Positions 1 to 6,155 of a stretch of 7,914 nucleotides of DNA are shown one piece after another. Numbering within the stretch: the first letter of the stretch is position 1; each line of letters begins with the position of its first letter. The translations under genes were made by a program, and so were the position numbers. The notes below the pieces were generated by a model, which saw nothing but the letters and a program-made list of their open reading frames with translations, ran no database searches and was not told the DNA's origin. Origin of the DNA: Elusimicrobia bacterium RIFCSPLOWO2_01_FULL_59_12 (GTDB lineage Bacteria; Elusimicrobiota; Elusimicrobia; 2-01-FULL-59-12); assembly GCA_001800075.1 (NCBI GenBank), contig MGUR01000028.1, positions 1 through 7,914 on the forward strand, given 5' to 3'.

Positions 1-39
1 GAACTGAATACGGTCCTTGAGGCGATCGGCTTATCATGA
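1..39 (+). CDS. C-terminal end of an upstream gene (partial, product unknown)
   Basis: Frame 1 is open from the window edge and ends in TGA at 37-39, giving the tail ELNTVLEAIGLS. The other two forward frames are closed by stops within the first 20 bases, so this is the only frame that could carry an upstream + strand gene. Its stop overlaps the GAGGGG ribosome-binding site of livK, a spacing typical of genes in one operon. Twelve residues are too few to name a family. That it is a real gene end is an inference from the reading frame and the tight junction. Confidence 0.5.
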   Translation, partial: ELNTVLEAIGLS

Positions 40-43
40 GGGG
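38..43 (+). promoter_or_regulatory. Ribosome binding site deciding the livK start
   Basis: GAGGGG lies 7 nt before the ATG at 51, a good Shine-Dalgarno match at normal spacing. An in-frame ATG at 36 lies upstream of this site and has no comparable motif ahead of it. The 51 start also gives a more typical lipoprotein signal peptide. The site overlaps the stop codon of the upstream gene, suggesting translational coupling. Confidence 0.65.
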
Positions 44-50
44 TGTGACG

Positions 51-1181
51 ATGAGAACGCTCGTTGGGATTTTGGCGGCGGGTCTGCTGTCAGCGGGGGG
101 CTGCGGGCCCCAAGAAAAGGTCGTGCGCATCGCGCTGGCGCTGCCGCTGACCGGCGACATCGCGGCGCTCGGCCAGGGCATCAAGCGCGCCTGCGAACTG
201 GCGTTGGAAGAAGCCCACCCGAAGAACCGTTTCCCGGCTTTCCGGTTGGAGATCAAGGCGTTCGATGACCGGAGCGATCCCAAGGAGGCCGTGGACGTCG
301 CCAACCGGATTGTTTCCGACCCGCGGGTGGTCGCGGTGATCGGTCATTTCAACTCCGGGTGCAGCATCCCGGCCGCCCAGGTGTACGCCCGCGGCGGCCT
401 CCCGATGATTTCGCCCGCCGCGTCCAATCCGAAGCTGACGCTGCAGCAGCTGGACCCCGGCTGGAAATACCCCAAGTCCGTGTTCCGCGTCAACACCACC
501 GATGATATCCAGGGGGCCTACGCCGGCGATTTCGCCGTCAAAAATCTCAAACTGTCCCGGGCCTGCATCATCCATGACAAAAGCGCCTACGGGCAGGGCG
601 TCGCGGAAGAATTTCGCAAGCGGTTCGAAGCCAACGGCGGCCGGACGCTTTCTTTTGACGGGATCAGCGTGGCGGACAAAGACTTCAACGCGCTCCTGAC
701 CCGCTTGCGGGACTTAAGCCCCCAGATGATCTATTTTGGCGGCGATTACGCCGGCGGAGGTCTTGTCGTCCGGCAGGCACGGGGCGTGGGAGAAAAAGCC
801 GCGATCATGTTGTCGGAAGCCAACCTCGATCCGGAATTCCTGCGCGTCGCGGGACCGGCCGCGGAGGGCTGCTATCTCACCTTCCTGGGAAGCCCCTCTG
901 ACCTCACGCCGACCGCCCAATCGTTCGTCGAAGCGTATAAGGCGCGTTATCCGGGCGTGGAAATGAGGGCCTACGATCATTACGGGTATGAAGCGATGAA
1001 CATCGTCCTGAGCGTCATGGAAAAATCCGGCCCCGACCGGGCCCGCATACTCGCCGCTCTTCCCGGACTGCGCTACCAGGGCGTTCTCGGCGAGACGCGT
1101 TTCGACGAAAAAGGCGACACGCTCAACAAAAAGATCACCCTCTTCCGGGTTAAAGACGGAAAGTTCCAACCTCTGCGCTAA
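51..1181 (+). CDS. livK: Branched-chain amino acid type ABC transporter, substrate-binding lipoprotein
   Basis: This is the extracytoplasmic ligand-binding subunit (periplasmic binding protein type 1, Leu/Ile/Val-binding family, Peripla_BP_6) that delivers substrate to the LivHM permease. The 376-residue product starts with a short basic and hydrophobic signal ending in LSAGGC, so Cys18 is a likely lipidation site; the -3 residue is Ala rather than the usual Leu, which weakens the call slightly. The mature part opens with the family hallmark VRIALALPLTGDIAALGQGIKR. It continues with VVAVIGHFNSGCSIPAAQVY and MISPAASNPKLT, which line the ligand site in this fold, and with the second-lobe segment YGQGVAEEFRKRFEANGG. 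Gly follows the Cys, so outer-membrane sorting would be expected in a diderm. The start was placed at 51 because of the GAGGGG site. Leu/Ile/Val is the default substrate, but this family also binds amides, urea and aromatic compounds, and the true ligand cannot be read from sequence. It is the first gene of a complete livKHMGF set. Confidence 0.93.
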   Translation: MRTLVGILAAGLLSAGGCGPQEKVVRIALALPLTGDIAALGQGIKRACELALEEAHPKNRFPAFRLEIKAFDDRSDPKEAVDVANRIVSDPRVVAVIGHFNSGCSIPAAQVYARGGLPMISPAASNPKLTLQQLDPGWKYPKSVFRVNTTDDIQGAYAGDFAVKNLKLSRACIIHDKSAYGQGVAEEFRKRFEANGGRTLSFDGISVADKDFNALLTRLRDLSPQMIYFGGDYAGGGLVVRQARGVGEKAAIMLSEANLDPEFLRVAGPAAEGCYLTFLGSPSDLTPTAQSFVEAYKARYPGVEMRAYDHYGYEAMNIVLSVMEKSGPDRARILAALPGLRYQGVLGETRFDEKGDTLNKKITLFRVKDGKFQPLR

Positions 1182-1184
1182 TCC

Positions 1185-2084
1185 ATGATTCTCCAACAAC
1201 TCGTCAACGGCCTCACCCTGGGGTCGCTGTATGCGCTGATCGCCCTCGGGTACACGATGGTGTACGGCGTGCTGCTGATGATCAACTTCGCCCACTCGGA
1301 GATCCTGATGGCGGGCGCTTTCGCGAGCTGCCTGCTGCTGGGGTCTCCGTGGCTGCAAAGCAACTCGCCCGGGGTGGCTATCGTCTTGGCGATGCTGGGG
1401 GGCTTGTTGATCTCCGCGCTGCTGGCCCTCCTGATGGAACGGCTGGCTTACCGCCCCCTGCGCCGCGCGGGGCGGCTTGCGCCGTTGATCTCCGCGATCG
1501 GGGTGTCGATTTTTCTTCAAAACGCCGTCTTCCTGTTTATTTCCGATCAGTCGCTCGCCTATCCGCAGATTTTTCCGATACGGCATTTCGAGACGGTCGG
1601 CGTCGAAATCAATTCGCTCCAGCTGCTGATTCTGGGGGTGGCCGTGGGGTTGATGATCACGCTGCACCTGTTTGTGAACCGGACCCGCCTGGGCACGGCG
1701 ATCCGCGCCACCGCCCAGGACGCTTCCACCGCGTCGCTCATGGGGATCCCCGTGAACGGAATCATCGCCCTGACCTTTCTGATCGGCGGGGCCCTGGGCG
1801 GCGTGGCCGGCGCTTTGAACGGCATGTACTACGGGACGATCAAATACAACATGGGGTTTGTCCCGGGGCTCAAGGCCTTCACGGCGGCGGTGCTGGGCGG
1901 GATCGGAAACATCGCGGGCGCGATGTGGGGGGGTTTCATTCTGGGCATTCTCGAGTCGCTCGCCGCCGGCCTGCTCCCGAACGGGTCCGACTGGAAGGAC
2001 GTCATCGCTTTTTCGATCTTGATCATCGTCCTTCTTTTTCGGCCGGAAGGGCTCTTTGGCCGCCACGTTCCGGATAAGGTATGA
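1185..2084 (+). CDS. livH: Branched-chain amino acid ABC transporter permease LivH
   Basis: This is one of the two inner-membrane channel subunits of the Liv transporter (BPD_transp_2 family). The 299-residue product is almost entirely hydrophobic helices. It begins with the family signature LQQLVNGLTLGSLYALIALG followed by YTMVYGVLLMINFAHSEILM. The cytoplasmic coupling region RLGTAIRATAQDASTASLMG (residues about 168-187) contacts the ATPases. A C-terminal glycine-rich block, FTAAVLGGIGNIAGAMWGG, is typical of the family, as is the ending FRPEGLFGR. Length matches the usual 290-310 residues. It starts 3 nt after the livK stop, and no clear Shine-Dalgarno is visible in the 20 bases before the ATG, so translation is probably coupled to livK. 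A palindromic repeat begins 3 nt after its stop. Confidence 0.94.
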   Translation: MILQQLVNGLTLGSLYALIALGYTMVYGVLLMINFAHSEILMAGAFASCLLLGSPWLQSNSPGVAIVLAMLGGLLISALLALLMERLAYRPLRRAGRLAPLISAIGVSIFLQNAVFLFISDQSLAYPQIFPIRHFETVGVEINSLQLLILGVAVGLMITLHLFVNRTRLGTAIRATAQDASTASLMGIPVNGIIALTFLIGGALGGVAGALNGMYYGTIKYNMGFVPGLKAFTAAVLGGIGNIAGAMWGGFILGILESLAAGLLPNGSDWKDVIAFSILIIVLLFRPEGLFGRHVPDKV

Positions 2085-2087
2085 CAG

Positions 2088-2129
2088 GGCGCTGCCGCGC
2101 TGCGGTTTAAACCGTAGCACGGCAGCGCC
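2088..2129. repeat. 42-nt near-perfect palindrome between livH and livM (REP-like)
   Basis: Two 21-nt arms (2088-2108 and 2109-2129) meet at a central TTTAAA with no loop bases left over. Nineteen of 21 pairs are Watson-Crick; the exceptions are one C-A mismatch and one G-U/G-T wobble. The ten bases CCGTAGCACG occur in the right arm at 2112-2121 and again directly after it at 2128-2137, so the element may be longer or modular. It starts 3 nt after the livH stop and nearly fills the 59-nt gap before livM. It has no downstream T-run of the kind an intrinsic terminator needs. Interpretation as a dispersed REP-type element is inference. Confidence 0.8.
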
Positions 2130-2143
2130 GTAGCACGAATTTT

Positions 2144-3157
2144 ATGGACAAACACAAGTGGATTGTTTGGGTTTTGGGAATACTTATTTTAGGGGTGGGG
2201 CCGTATTTCCTTGAGAACACCTCGCTGGCTTTTCTGATCCGTTTAGCCGGCACCGCGGGCCTGTACATGCTTTTGGCGCTGGGTCTGAATCTGGTCATCG
2301 GATTTGTCGGCTTGCTCGATCTGGGCTTCATGGCCTTCTACGCGCTCGGGGCCTACACCGCGGCGCTTCTCGCCATTCAAGGCTGGTCCTTCATCCCCTC
2401 CGCTTTGGCCGCTATGGCGGTGGCCGCGCTTTTCCGTTTGGGCGTGGGGTTTCCCGCCTTGCGCCTGCGCGGCGATTATCTGGCGATCGTCACCCTCGGC
2501 TTCGGCGAGGTGACGCGTTTGGTGATCACCAACTGGGACGCGCTGACCAACGGCCCCAAAGGCCTGCCGCGCGTCGGACAGTCGATCCCGCCGATTTCCT
2601 TGTTCGGGTTTGTCTTCACCACCAACCTGCATTATTACTACCTCATCGCGCTCTGCGTGGCGGCGGCGGTATGGATCTGTCACCGTTTGAACCATTCGCG
2701 CGTGGGCCGCGCTTGGGTCGCGATCCGGGAAGATGAAATCGCCGCCGAGCTGATGGGCGTGGAAGTGACCCAGCAAAAACTGGTGGCGTTCGGAGTGAGC
2801 GCCGTGTTCGCCGGCTTGGCGGGGGCGATTTTCGCGCACCGCGAAAGTTTTGTCACGCCGGAGTCCTTCACGTTCTGGGAATCGTGCTTATTGGTATGCG
2901 CCGTGGTCCTCGGCGGGATGGGTTCGGTGATCGGGGTTGTTCTGGGCGCGTTCTGCATCGTGGCCCTTCCCGAACTCCTCCGGGACCTTCTGGGAACGGG
3001 ATTTGCCAGCGCCCGGTATCTCCTCTTTGGAATTTCACTCGTCTTGATGGCGATTTACCGGCCGCAGGGGATCTGGCCGAGCCGCCGCCGGTCGCTGGAG
3101 CTGCATCGCGCCGAACCGGAGCAGGAAACGCTCTTCGATGTGGAAAACAAAAGATAG
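2144..3157 (+). CDS. livM: Branched-chain amino acid ABC transporter permease LivM
   Basis: This is the second inner-membrane channel subunit, the partner of LivH. The 337-residue product has an extra N-terminal hydrophobic helix (about residues 7-22) before the core, as LivM proteins usually do. The core carries the recognisable blocks YMLLALGLNLVIGFVGLLDL, GFMAFYALGAYTAALL, FPALRLRGDYLAIVTLGFGE and NGPKGLPRVG. The coupling region is SRVGRAWVAIREDEIAAELM (about 185-204). The C terminus has YRPQGIWPSRRR followed by a polar tail. The ATG at 2144 is preceded by GCACGAATTTT with no Shine-Dalgarno, apparently because the palindromic repeat occupies the normal leader. Initiation may depend on coupling or on an accessible AT-rich leader. 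A second hairpin repeat begins 3 nt after the stop. Confidence 0.94.
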   Translation: MDKHKWIVWVLGILILGVGPYFLENTSLAFLIRLAGTAGLYMLLALGLNLVIGFVGLLDLGFMAFYALGAYTAALLAIQGWSFIPSALAAMAVAALFRLGVGFPALRLRGDYLAIVTLGFGEVTRLVITNWDALTNGPKGLPRVGQSIPPISLFGFVFTTNLHYYYLIALCVAAAVWICHRLNHSRVGRAWVAIREDEIAAELMGVEVTQQKLVAFGVSAVFAGLAGAIFAHRESFVTPESFTFWESCLLVCAVVLGGMGSVIGVVLGAFCIVALPELLRDLLGTGFASARYLLFGISLVLMAIYRPQGIWPSRRRSLELHRAEPEQETLFDVENKR

Positions 3158-3160
3158 AGG

Positions 3161-3239
3161 CCTGGGGGACGTAGTGAACTTACCGAACTTCTTTTGCCAA
3201 TTTTTGGAAAGTTCGGTAAGTTCACTACGTCCCCCCAGG
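3161..3239. repeat. 79-nt hairpin element between livM and livG
   Basis: The arms at 3161-3190 and 3209-3239 are reverse complements over 30 bp except for one extra base in the G/C run (five G on the left, six C on the right). They start CCTGGGGGACG and contain GTAGTGAACTTACCGAACTT. The 18-base middle contains a further small stem, CCAA-TTT-TTGG (3197-3207), so the whole element folds as one long hairpin. It begins 3 nt after the livM stop and its right end lies 8 nt before the livG start codon. The last AGG bases of the element help form the only Shine-Dalgarno-like motif of livG. The layout resembles non-autonomous palindromic elements mobilised by a transposase supplied elsewhere; no transposase is in this window. 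Confidence 0.88.
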
Positions 3240-3247
3240 GTTTTGCC

Positions 3248-4012
3248 GTGAGCCTGCTGGAGGCGTTGGCGGTCACCAAAGTGTTCGGCGGCGTCGCCGC
3301 CCTGGATCATGTCGACCTCTCGATCAAAGGAGGGGAGATTCTGGGCTTGATCGGCCCCAACGGCGCCGGGAAGACGACCTTTTTCAACGTGATTACCGGC
3401 TTGTACAAACCGGAAGCGGGCGAGATTTTGTTTCTTGGACAGCGCATTCAAGGATTGCGCGCGCACCAGATCTCGGCCCTGGGGATCGCCCGGACGTTCC
3501 AGAATATCCGCCTGTTCCCGAACATGACGGCCCTGGAGAACGTCATGGTGGGGCGGCATTGCCGCACGCGGTCCGAACTCTTTTCCACTCTTTTTAAAAC
3601 CCGGGCGTTCAAGGACGAAGAACAAGACATCCAGCGTTTTTCCTGCGAATTGCTTGAATGGGTCGGGCTCCTGGACCGCGGCAACGCCCTGGCCAAGAAC
3701 CTTCCTTACGGCGACCAGCGGAAGTTGGAGATCGCCCGCGCGCTCGCGCTCGAACCCAAACTGCTGCTGCTCGACGAGCCCACGGCCGGCATGAACCCCG
3801 CCGAAAGCGAGGATCTTATGGCGTTGTTTCGCCGGATCCAGAAGCGAGGCATTACGCTGTTGATCATTGAACATCAAATGCGCGTGGTGATGAACCTCTG
3901 CAGCCGGGTGGCCGTTCTGGACTACGGCGAAAAAATCGCCGACGCGTCCCCGGCGGACATTCAAAAGAACCCGGCCGTCATCGAAGCGTATTTGGGCAAA
4001 ACGAATGCTTGA
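3248..4012 (+). CDS. livG: Branched-chain amino acid ABC transporter ATP-binding protein LivG
   Basis: This cytoplasmic ATPase subunit powers transport as a heterodimer with LivF. The 254-residue product has Walker A GPNGAGKT at residues 36-43, the Q-loop region RTFQNIRLFPNMTALENVMVG, and the insertion typical of LivG before the signature. The family-specific signature LPYGDQRKLEIARAL is at 152-166, Walker B LLLLDEP at 172-178 and the H-loop His at 209 (IIEHQM). The GTG at 3248 was chosen because it gives the normal LivG N terminus and follows AGGG at 3237-3240 by 7 nt. Upstream in-frame codons, including a TTG at 3194, lie inside the hairpin repeat and would add repeat-encoded residues. It overlaps livF by 8 nt. 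Confidence 0.93.
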   Translation: MSLLEALAVTKVFGGVAALDHVDLSIKGGEILGLIGPNGAGKTTFFNVITGLYKPEAGEILFLGQRIQGLRAHQISALGIARTFQNIRLFPNMTALENVMVGRHCRTRSELFSTLFKTRAFKDEEQDIQRFSCELLEWVGLLDRGNALAKNLPYGDQRKLEIARALALEPKLLLLDEPTAGMNPAESEDLMALFRRIQKRGITLLIIEHQMRVVMNLCSRVAVLDYGEKIADASPADIQKNPAVIEAYLGKTNA

Positions 4013-4715
4013 GATCAAGGAGCTGCGCACGTTGCACGGCCGGAAGATCGAAGCGCTGCGCGGCGTGAGCTTGAGCGTCGCGCCGGGCGAGATGATCGCG
4101 CTGATCGGAGGCAACGGCGCGGGCAAGACCACGCTGCTCCGGTCCATCGCGGGCCTGCTTCCGCCGGATTCCGGTGAAATCATTTTTCAGGGCCGGTCGA
4201 TCGCGCGCAAGCCCAGCCATCGCGTGGCCGCGCTGGGGGTGGTGTACGTGCCCGAAGGACGGCGCGTCTTCCCGCGTTTGACCGTGCGCGAGAATCTCGA
4301 GATGGGGGCGTTTCTCAGAAGGGATCGCATCGCGATCGCGGAGGATCTGGAAAGGCTGTTCCACTTGTTTCCCGTGTTGAGAGACCGCCAAAAGCAATTG
4401 GGATCCACCCTGTCAGGAGGCGAACAGCAGATGCTGGCGATCGCCCGCGCGCTGATGTCGCGGCCCAAGCTCCTGATGCTCGATGAGCCTTCGATGGGCC
4501 TCGCCCCCCTGATGGTGGAAAAGATTTTTTCGGTCATCCAGGAAATCCACCGCCAGGGCATGACGCTGTTGATGGTGGAACAGAACGCTCGGAAGGCCCT
4601 GCAGATCGCCCAGCGCGCCTACGTTCTGGAAACCGGAAAGATCGTCCTGCAGGGATTGGCGAAAGATCTGCTTCACAACCCGCAAGTTCAACACGCCTAT
4701 CTGGGAATCGAGTAA
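4005..4715 (+). CDS. livF: Branched-chain amino acid ABC transporter ATP-binding protein LivF
   Basis: This is the second cytoplasmic ATPase of the transporter. The 236-residue product carries Walker A GGNGAGKT at residues 35-42, the LivF-typical segment GVVYVPEGRRVFPRLTVREN, the ABC signature LSGGEQQML from residue 136 and Walker B LLMLDEP at 156-162. VEQN follows at 191-194; Gln in place of the switch His is normal for LivF, whereas LivG keeps the His. Its ATG lies inside the end of livG (8-nt overlap), which implies translational coupling and balanced amounts of the two ATPases. Length and domain order are normal, and nothing looks truncated. Confidence 0.94.
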   Translation: MLEIKELRTLHGRKIEALRGVSLSVAPGEMIALIGGNGAGKTTLLRSIAGLLPPDSGEIIFQGRSIARKPSHRVAALGVVYVPEGRRVFPRLTVRENLEMGAFLRRDRIAIAEDLERLFHLFPVLRDRQKQLGSTLSGGEQQMLAIARALMSRPKLLMLDEPSMGLAPLMVEKIFSVIQEIHRQGMTLLMVEQNARKALQIAQRAYVLETGKIVLQGLAKDLLHNPQVQHAYLGIE

Positions 4716-4716
4716 C

Positions 4717-6069
4717 GTGAATCCCAAAATGATCCTTGTCTGCGTGGGCAGCGAGCTGCTCCGGGGCAAACTCAACACGCACGTGTCGCACGTCTCGCGG
4801 CGCTTGGCTTCGATCGGCCTGGAGATGAACGAGGAATGCACGGTCCATGACCGCTTGCCGGAGATTGCAGCGGCGCTCCGCCGGGCGTTGGAAAATTTTC
4901 AGGTGGTCCTGGTGAGCGGCGGGCTCGGCCCCACCTTCGATGACCTCACGCGCGAGGCCGCATCCGAGGCGACGGGCCGGCCGCTGTCGTTTTCCAAACC
5001 GCTCTTTCGCGAGATTCAGGCGAAGTTTCGACGCGCGCGCCACCGCATGCCGCCCGCCAACGCGCGCCAGGCGTATGTGTTGGACGGCGCCGAATCGCTG
5101 GCCAATCACGCAGGAACGGCTCCGGGACAGTGGTTGGACCTCCAGTCGTCACCCCGGCGAAAGCCGGGGTCCAGAGATCTGGATTCCGGCCCGCCACACA
5201 ACAAGGCGGGCCGTCCGCCGGGCTGTGTGGAGGACGGCTTCCGCCGGAATGACGGCAAAGTCCTCGCCCTTCTCCCCGGCCCGCCCCGCGAACTCTATCC
5301 GATGCTTGAATCAGCTGTACTTCCGCGGCTGAAGAAGATCTATGGGGCCGGCGCCCGCGCGGAAACGCACCTGCATTTCGTCGGCGTCCCGGAATCGGCG
5401 ATCGATGACAAAATTCGCCCGATCATCCATCGGGAATCACACGCCTCGAACCGGATCCAATTCACCATCCTGGCGCATCTGGGCCTGGTCGACCTGGATA
5501 TATTTGTCTCCGCCGCGACGGCCGCTCGCGCGCGCGCCGCCGCCGAACGCATCAGCCGCGCTGTCCGGCGGGCCGCCGGCAAGGCCTGGTATGGATCGGA
5601 TGACGCCTTCCCCCTGGAGAAAGTGGTCGGGGACCGGTTCCGGCGGCGGCGCGCCACCCTGGCCGTCGCTGAATCCTGCACCGGAGGAATGCTCGCCAGC
5701 CGTCTGACGGACGTCCCCGGAAGCTCGGACTACTTCCTTGAAGGGTGTGTGACCTACGCCAACACGGCCAAGGTGCGAGAGTTGAGTGTTCCCGAAAGTC
5801 TGCTCAAGGAACATGGGGCGGTATCCCGTCCCGCGGCTCTGGCCATGGCAAAGGGCATCCGCCGGCGCGCTCAGGCCACCTGGGGCGTTGGAATCACCGG
5901 CGTTGCCGGCCCGGGCGGGGGTACGGCGAAGAAGCCCGTGGGACTCGTCTACATCGCTTTAGCATCTAAAATCCGCGCCGTTTGCCGGGCCTACCATTTC
6001 ACCGGCGACCGCGGCGCCATCCGCCGGCGAGCTGTTCTTGCCGCTCTGGATCTCCTCCGCAGAGTGTGA
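4717..6069 (+). CDS. cinA: CinA family protein (MoaB/MogA-like domain plus NMN deamidase domain) with an in-frame repeat insertion
   Basis: CinA proteins join an N-terminal MoaB/MogA-like domain, reported in some members to have ADP-ribose pyrophosphatase activity, to a C-terminal PncC domain. The PncC domain deamidates nicotinamide mononucleotide in pyridine nucleotide recycling. The N-terminal domain shows VGSELLRGKLNTH, SGGLGPTFDDLTRE (67-80), NHAGTAPGQW (130-139) and LLPGPPREL (185-193). The C-terminal domain has AESCTGG with the likely catalytic Ser320, YANTAK with Lys352, and GITGVAGPGGG from residue 392, so both sites look intact. At 450 residues it is about 35 longer than the usual 410-420. 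The excess is residues about 144-179, encoded by a palindromic repeat between the WLDL and DGKVLALLPG segments. The GTG start lies 1 nt after livF with only a weak GAG ahead of it; an ATG at 4729 is an alternative start that would remove four residues. The cytoplasmic role is inferred from the family. Confidence 0.93.
   Translation: MNPKMILVCVGSELLRGKLNTHVSHVSRRLASIGLEMNEECTVHDRLPEIAAALRRALENFQVVLVSGGLGPTFDDLTREAASEATGRPLSFSKPLFREIQAKFRRARHRMPPANARQAYVLDGAESLANHAGTAPGQWLDLQSSPRRKPGSRDLDSGPPHNKAGRPPGCVEDGFRRNDGKVLALLPGPPRELYPMLESAVLPRLKKIYGAGARAETHLHFVGVPESAIDDKIRPIIHRESHASNRIQFTILAHLGLVDLDIFVSAATAARARAAAERISRAVRRAAGKAWYGSDDAFPLEKVVGDRFRRRRATLAVAESCTGGMLASRLTDVPGSSDYFLEGCVTYANTAKVRELSVPESLLKEHGAVSRPAALAMAKGIRRRAQATWGVGITGVAGPGGGTAKKPVGLVYIALASKIRAVCRAYHFTGDRGAIRRRAVLAALDLLRRV
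5147..5254. repeat. Palindromic mobile repeat inserted in frame within cinA
   Basis: The outer ends are imperfect inverted repeats: GTCACCCCGGCGAAAG begins at 5148, and the complement of the right end reads GTCATTCCGGCGGAAG. Inside are several stems: ACCCCGGC/GCCGGGGT closed by a GAAA loop (5151-5170), CCAG-AGAT-CTGG (5171-5182), ATTCCGGC/GCCGGAAT (5183-5190 with 5243-5250), CCACACA/TGTGTGG and GCCGTCC/GGACGGC. About 108 bases is a multiple of three, and no stop occurs in the cinA frame, so cinA reads straight through with a peptide beginning SSPRRKPGSRDLDSG. A second copy in the opposite orientation starts at 7877. The outer sequence resembles the widespread ATTCCCGC-type dispersed repeats, such as dRS3 in Neisseria; membership in any named family is not established here. 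Confidence 0.9.
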
Positions 6070-6099
6070 AAAACCGCTTGTAAACTCCGTATCTTTACA

Positions 6100-6155
6100 G
6101 TAATCTTAAGCGAGCTATTTGTCGATGAGCGCCATCTTAAGGAAGCTAAGATTAC
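6100..6155 (+). promoter_or_regulatory. Dyad symmetries around the deacetylase start (candidate regulatory leader)
   Basis: GTAATCTTA at 6100-6108 is the exact reverse complement of TAAGATTAC at 6147-6155, bracketing the start codon at 6125. ATCTTAAG occurs twice in direct orientation (6103-6110 and 6134-6141). Just upstream, TGTAAA (6079-6084) and TTTACA (6094-6099) form another dyad with a 9-base spacer. This 55-nt gap is much more AT-rich than its surroundings. A weak promoter could be drawn from TTGTAA (6078-6083) and TAATCT (6101-6106) with a 17-base spacer, but the -10 match is poor. Function is speculative. Confidence 0.25.

Noticed and set aside
714..2120. A long antisense open frame (about 468 codons) opposite livK and livH, and a similar one at 3035-4183 opposite livM-livG-livF.
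   Set aside because: Both lie wholly opposite well-recognised conserved genes, have low-complexity Arg/Gln/His/Gly-rich translations and resemble no protein family. They are expected by-products of GC-rich codon use.
2088..2143. The livH-livM palindrome, or the livM-livG hairpin, as an intrinsic terminator.
   Set aside because: Neither stem is followed directly by a T-run, and essential downstream subunits of the same transporter follow, so full termination would be counterproductive. Partial attenuation remains possible.
3194..3247. An upstream TTG start for livG giving 18 extra residues.
   Set aside because: The extension is encoded by the hairpin repeat, has no ribosome site, and the GTG at 3248 gives the standard LivG N terminus.
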